Of a stretch of DNA of 5,307 nt, positions 5,284 through 5,307 are shown in pieces. The DNA is taken from NCBI GenBank assembly GCA_946620335.1, contig CAMONF010000301.1:1-5307 (forward strand). Direction: 5' to 3'. Source of the stretch: an uncultured Clostridia bacterium. GTDB lineage: Bacteria > Bacillota > Clostridia > Lachnospirales > Lachnospiraceae. The position numbers and the translations under genes are program-made. Numbering within the stretch: position 1 is the stretch's first letter; each line of letters opens with the position of its first letter. The notes under the pieces were generated by a model that saw only the letters and a program-made list of their open reading frames with translations, searched no databases and was not told the origin of the DNA.

Positions 5284-5307
5284 TCTCTTTCTATGTTTCC
5301 TGTGGCA

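Overview
The window looks like chromosomal sequence from a moderately GC-rich Bacillota, most likely a gut Clostridia/Lachnospiraceae-type organism. The grounds are strong AGGAGG-type ribosome binding sites before all three genes, C-ending codon preference, a glycoside hydrolase paired with a sugar:cation symporter, and intergenic palindromes of a GGGACGGTTCC type that I associate from memory with Clostridia. The taxonomic call is inference; there is no rRNA or other marker gene here.

Layout, all genes on the + strand. 1-25 is the cut-off end of a palindromic repeat. 26-134 is a strikingly G-poor, C-rich leader ending in a perfect AAGGAGGT. 135-2762 encodes an 875-residue cytoplasmic family 2 glycoside hydrolase, probably a beta-galactosidase-like enzyme, with an unusual Cys-containing 11-residue repeat insertion. 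2763-3053 holds a nested cluster of palindromic repeats, then an 8-bp dyad and a consensus -10 box. 3054-4412 encodes a GPH-family sugar:cation symporter of 452 residues. 4413-4576 holds a second, different palindromic repeat and a putative promoter. 4577-5170 encodes a peptide methionine sulfoxide reductase A (MsrA) with a lipoprotein signal and a well-placed internal second start. 5199-5283 is another near-perfect palindrome.

The first two genes form a plausible uptake-and-hydrolysis pair: the symporter imports a short glycoside and the GH2 enzyme, which has no signal peptide, cleaves it in the cytoplasm. The symporter appears to have its own promoter. The msrA gene is probably an independent neighbour concerned with repair of oxidised methionine.

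The most notable feature is the repeat system. Every gene is followed within about 30 bases of its stop by a long, almost perfect hairpin (33-41 bp arms, 3-nt loop), with a further half copy and end fragments. Copies share the core AGGGACGG, differ in flanking arm sequence, and show paired substitutions that keep the stem intact. They look like a small non-autonomous mobile or REP-like family that may also serve as bidirectional terminators. No transposase is encoded in this window.
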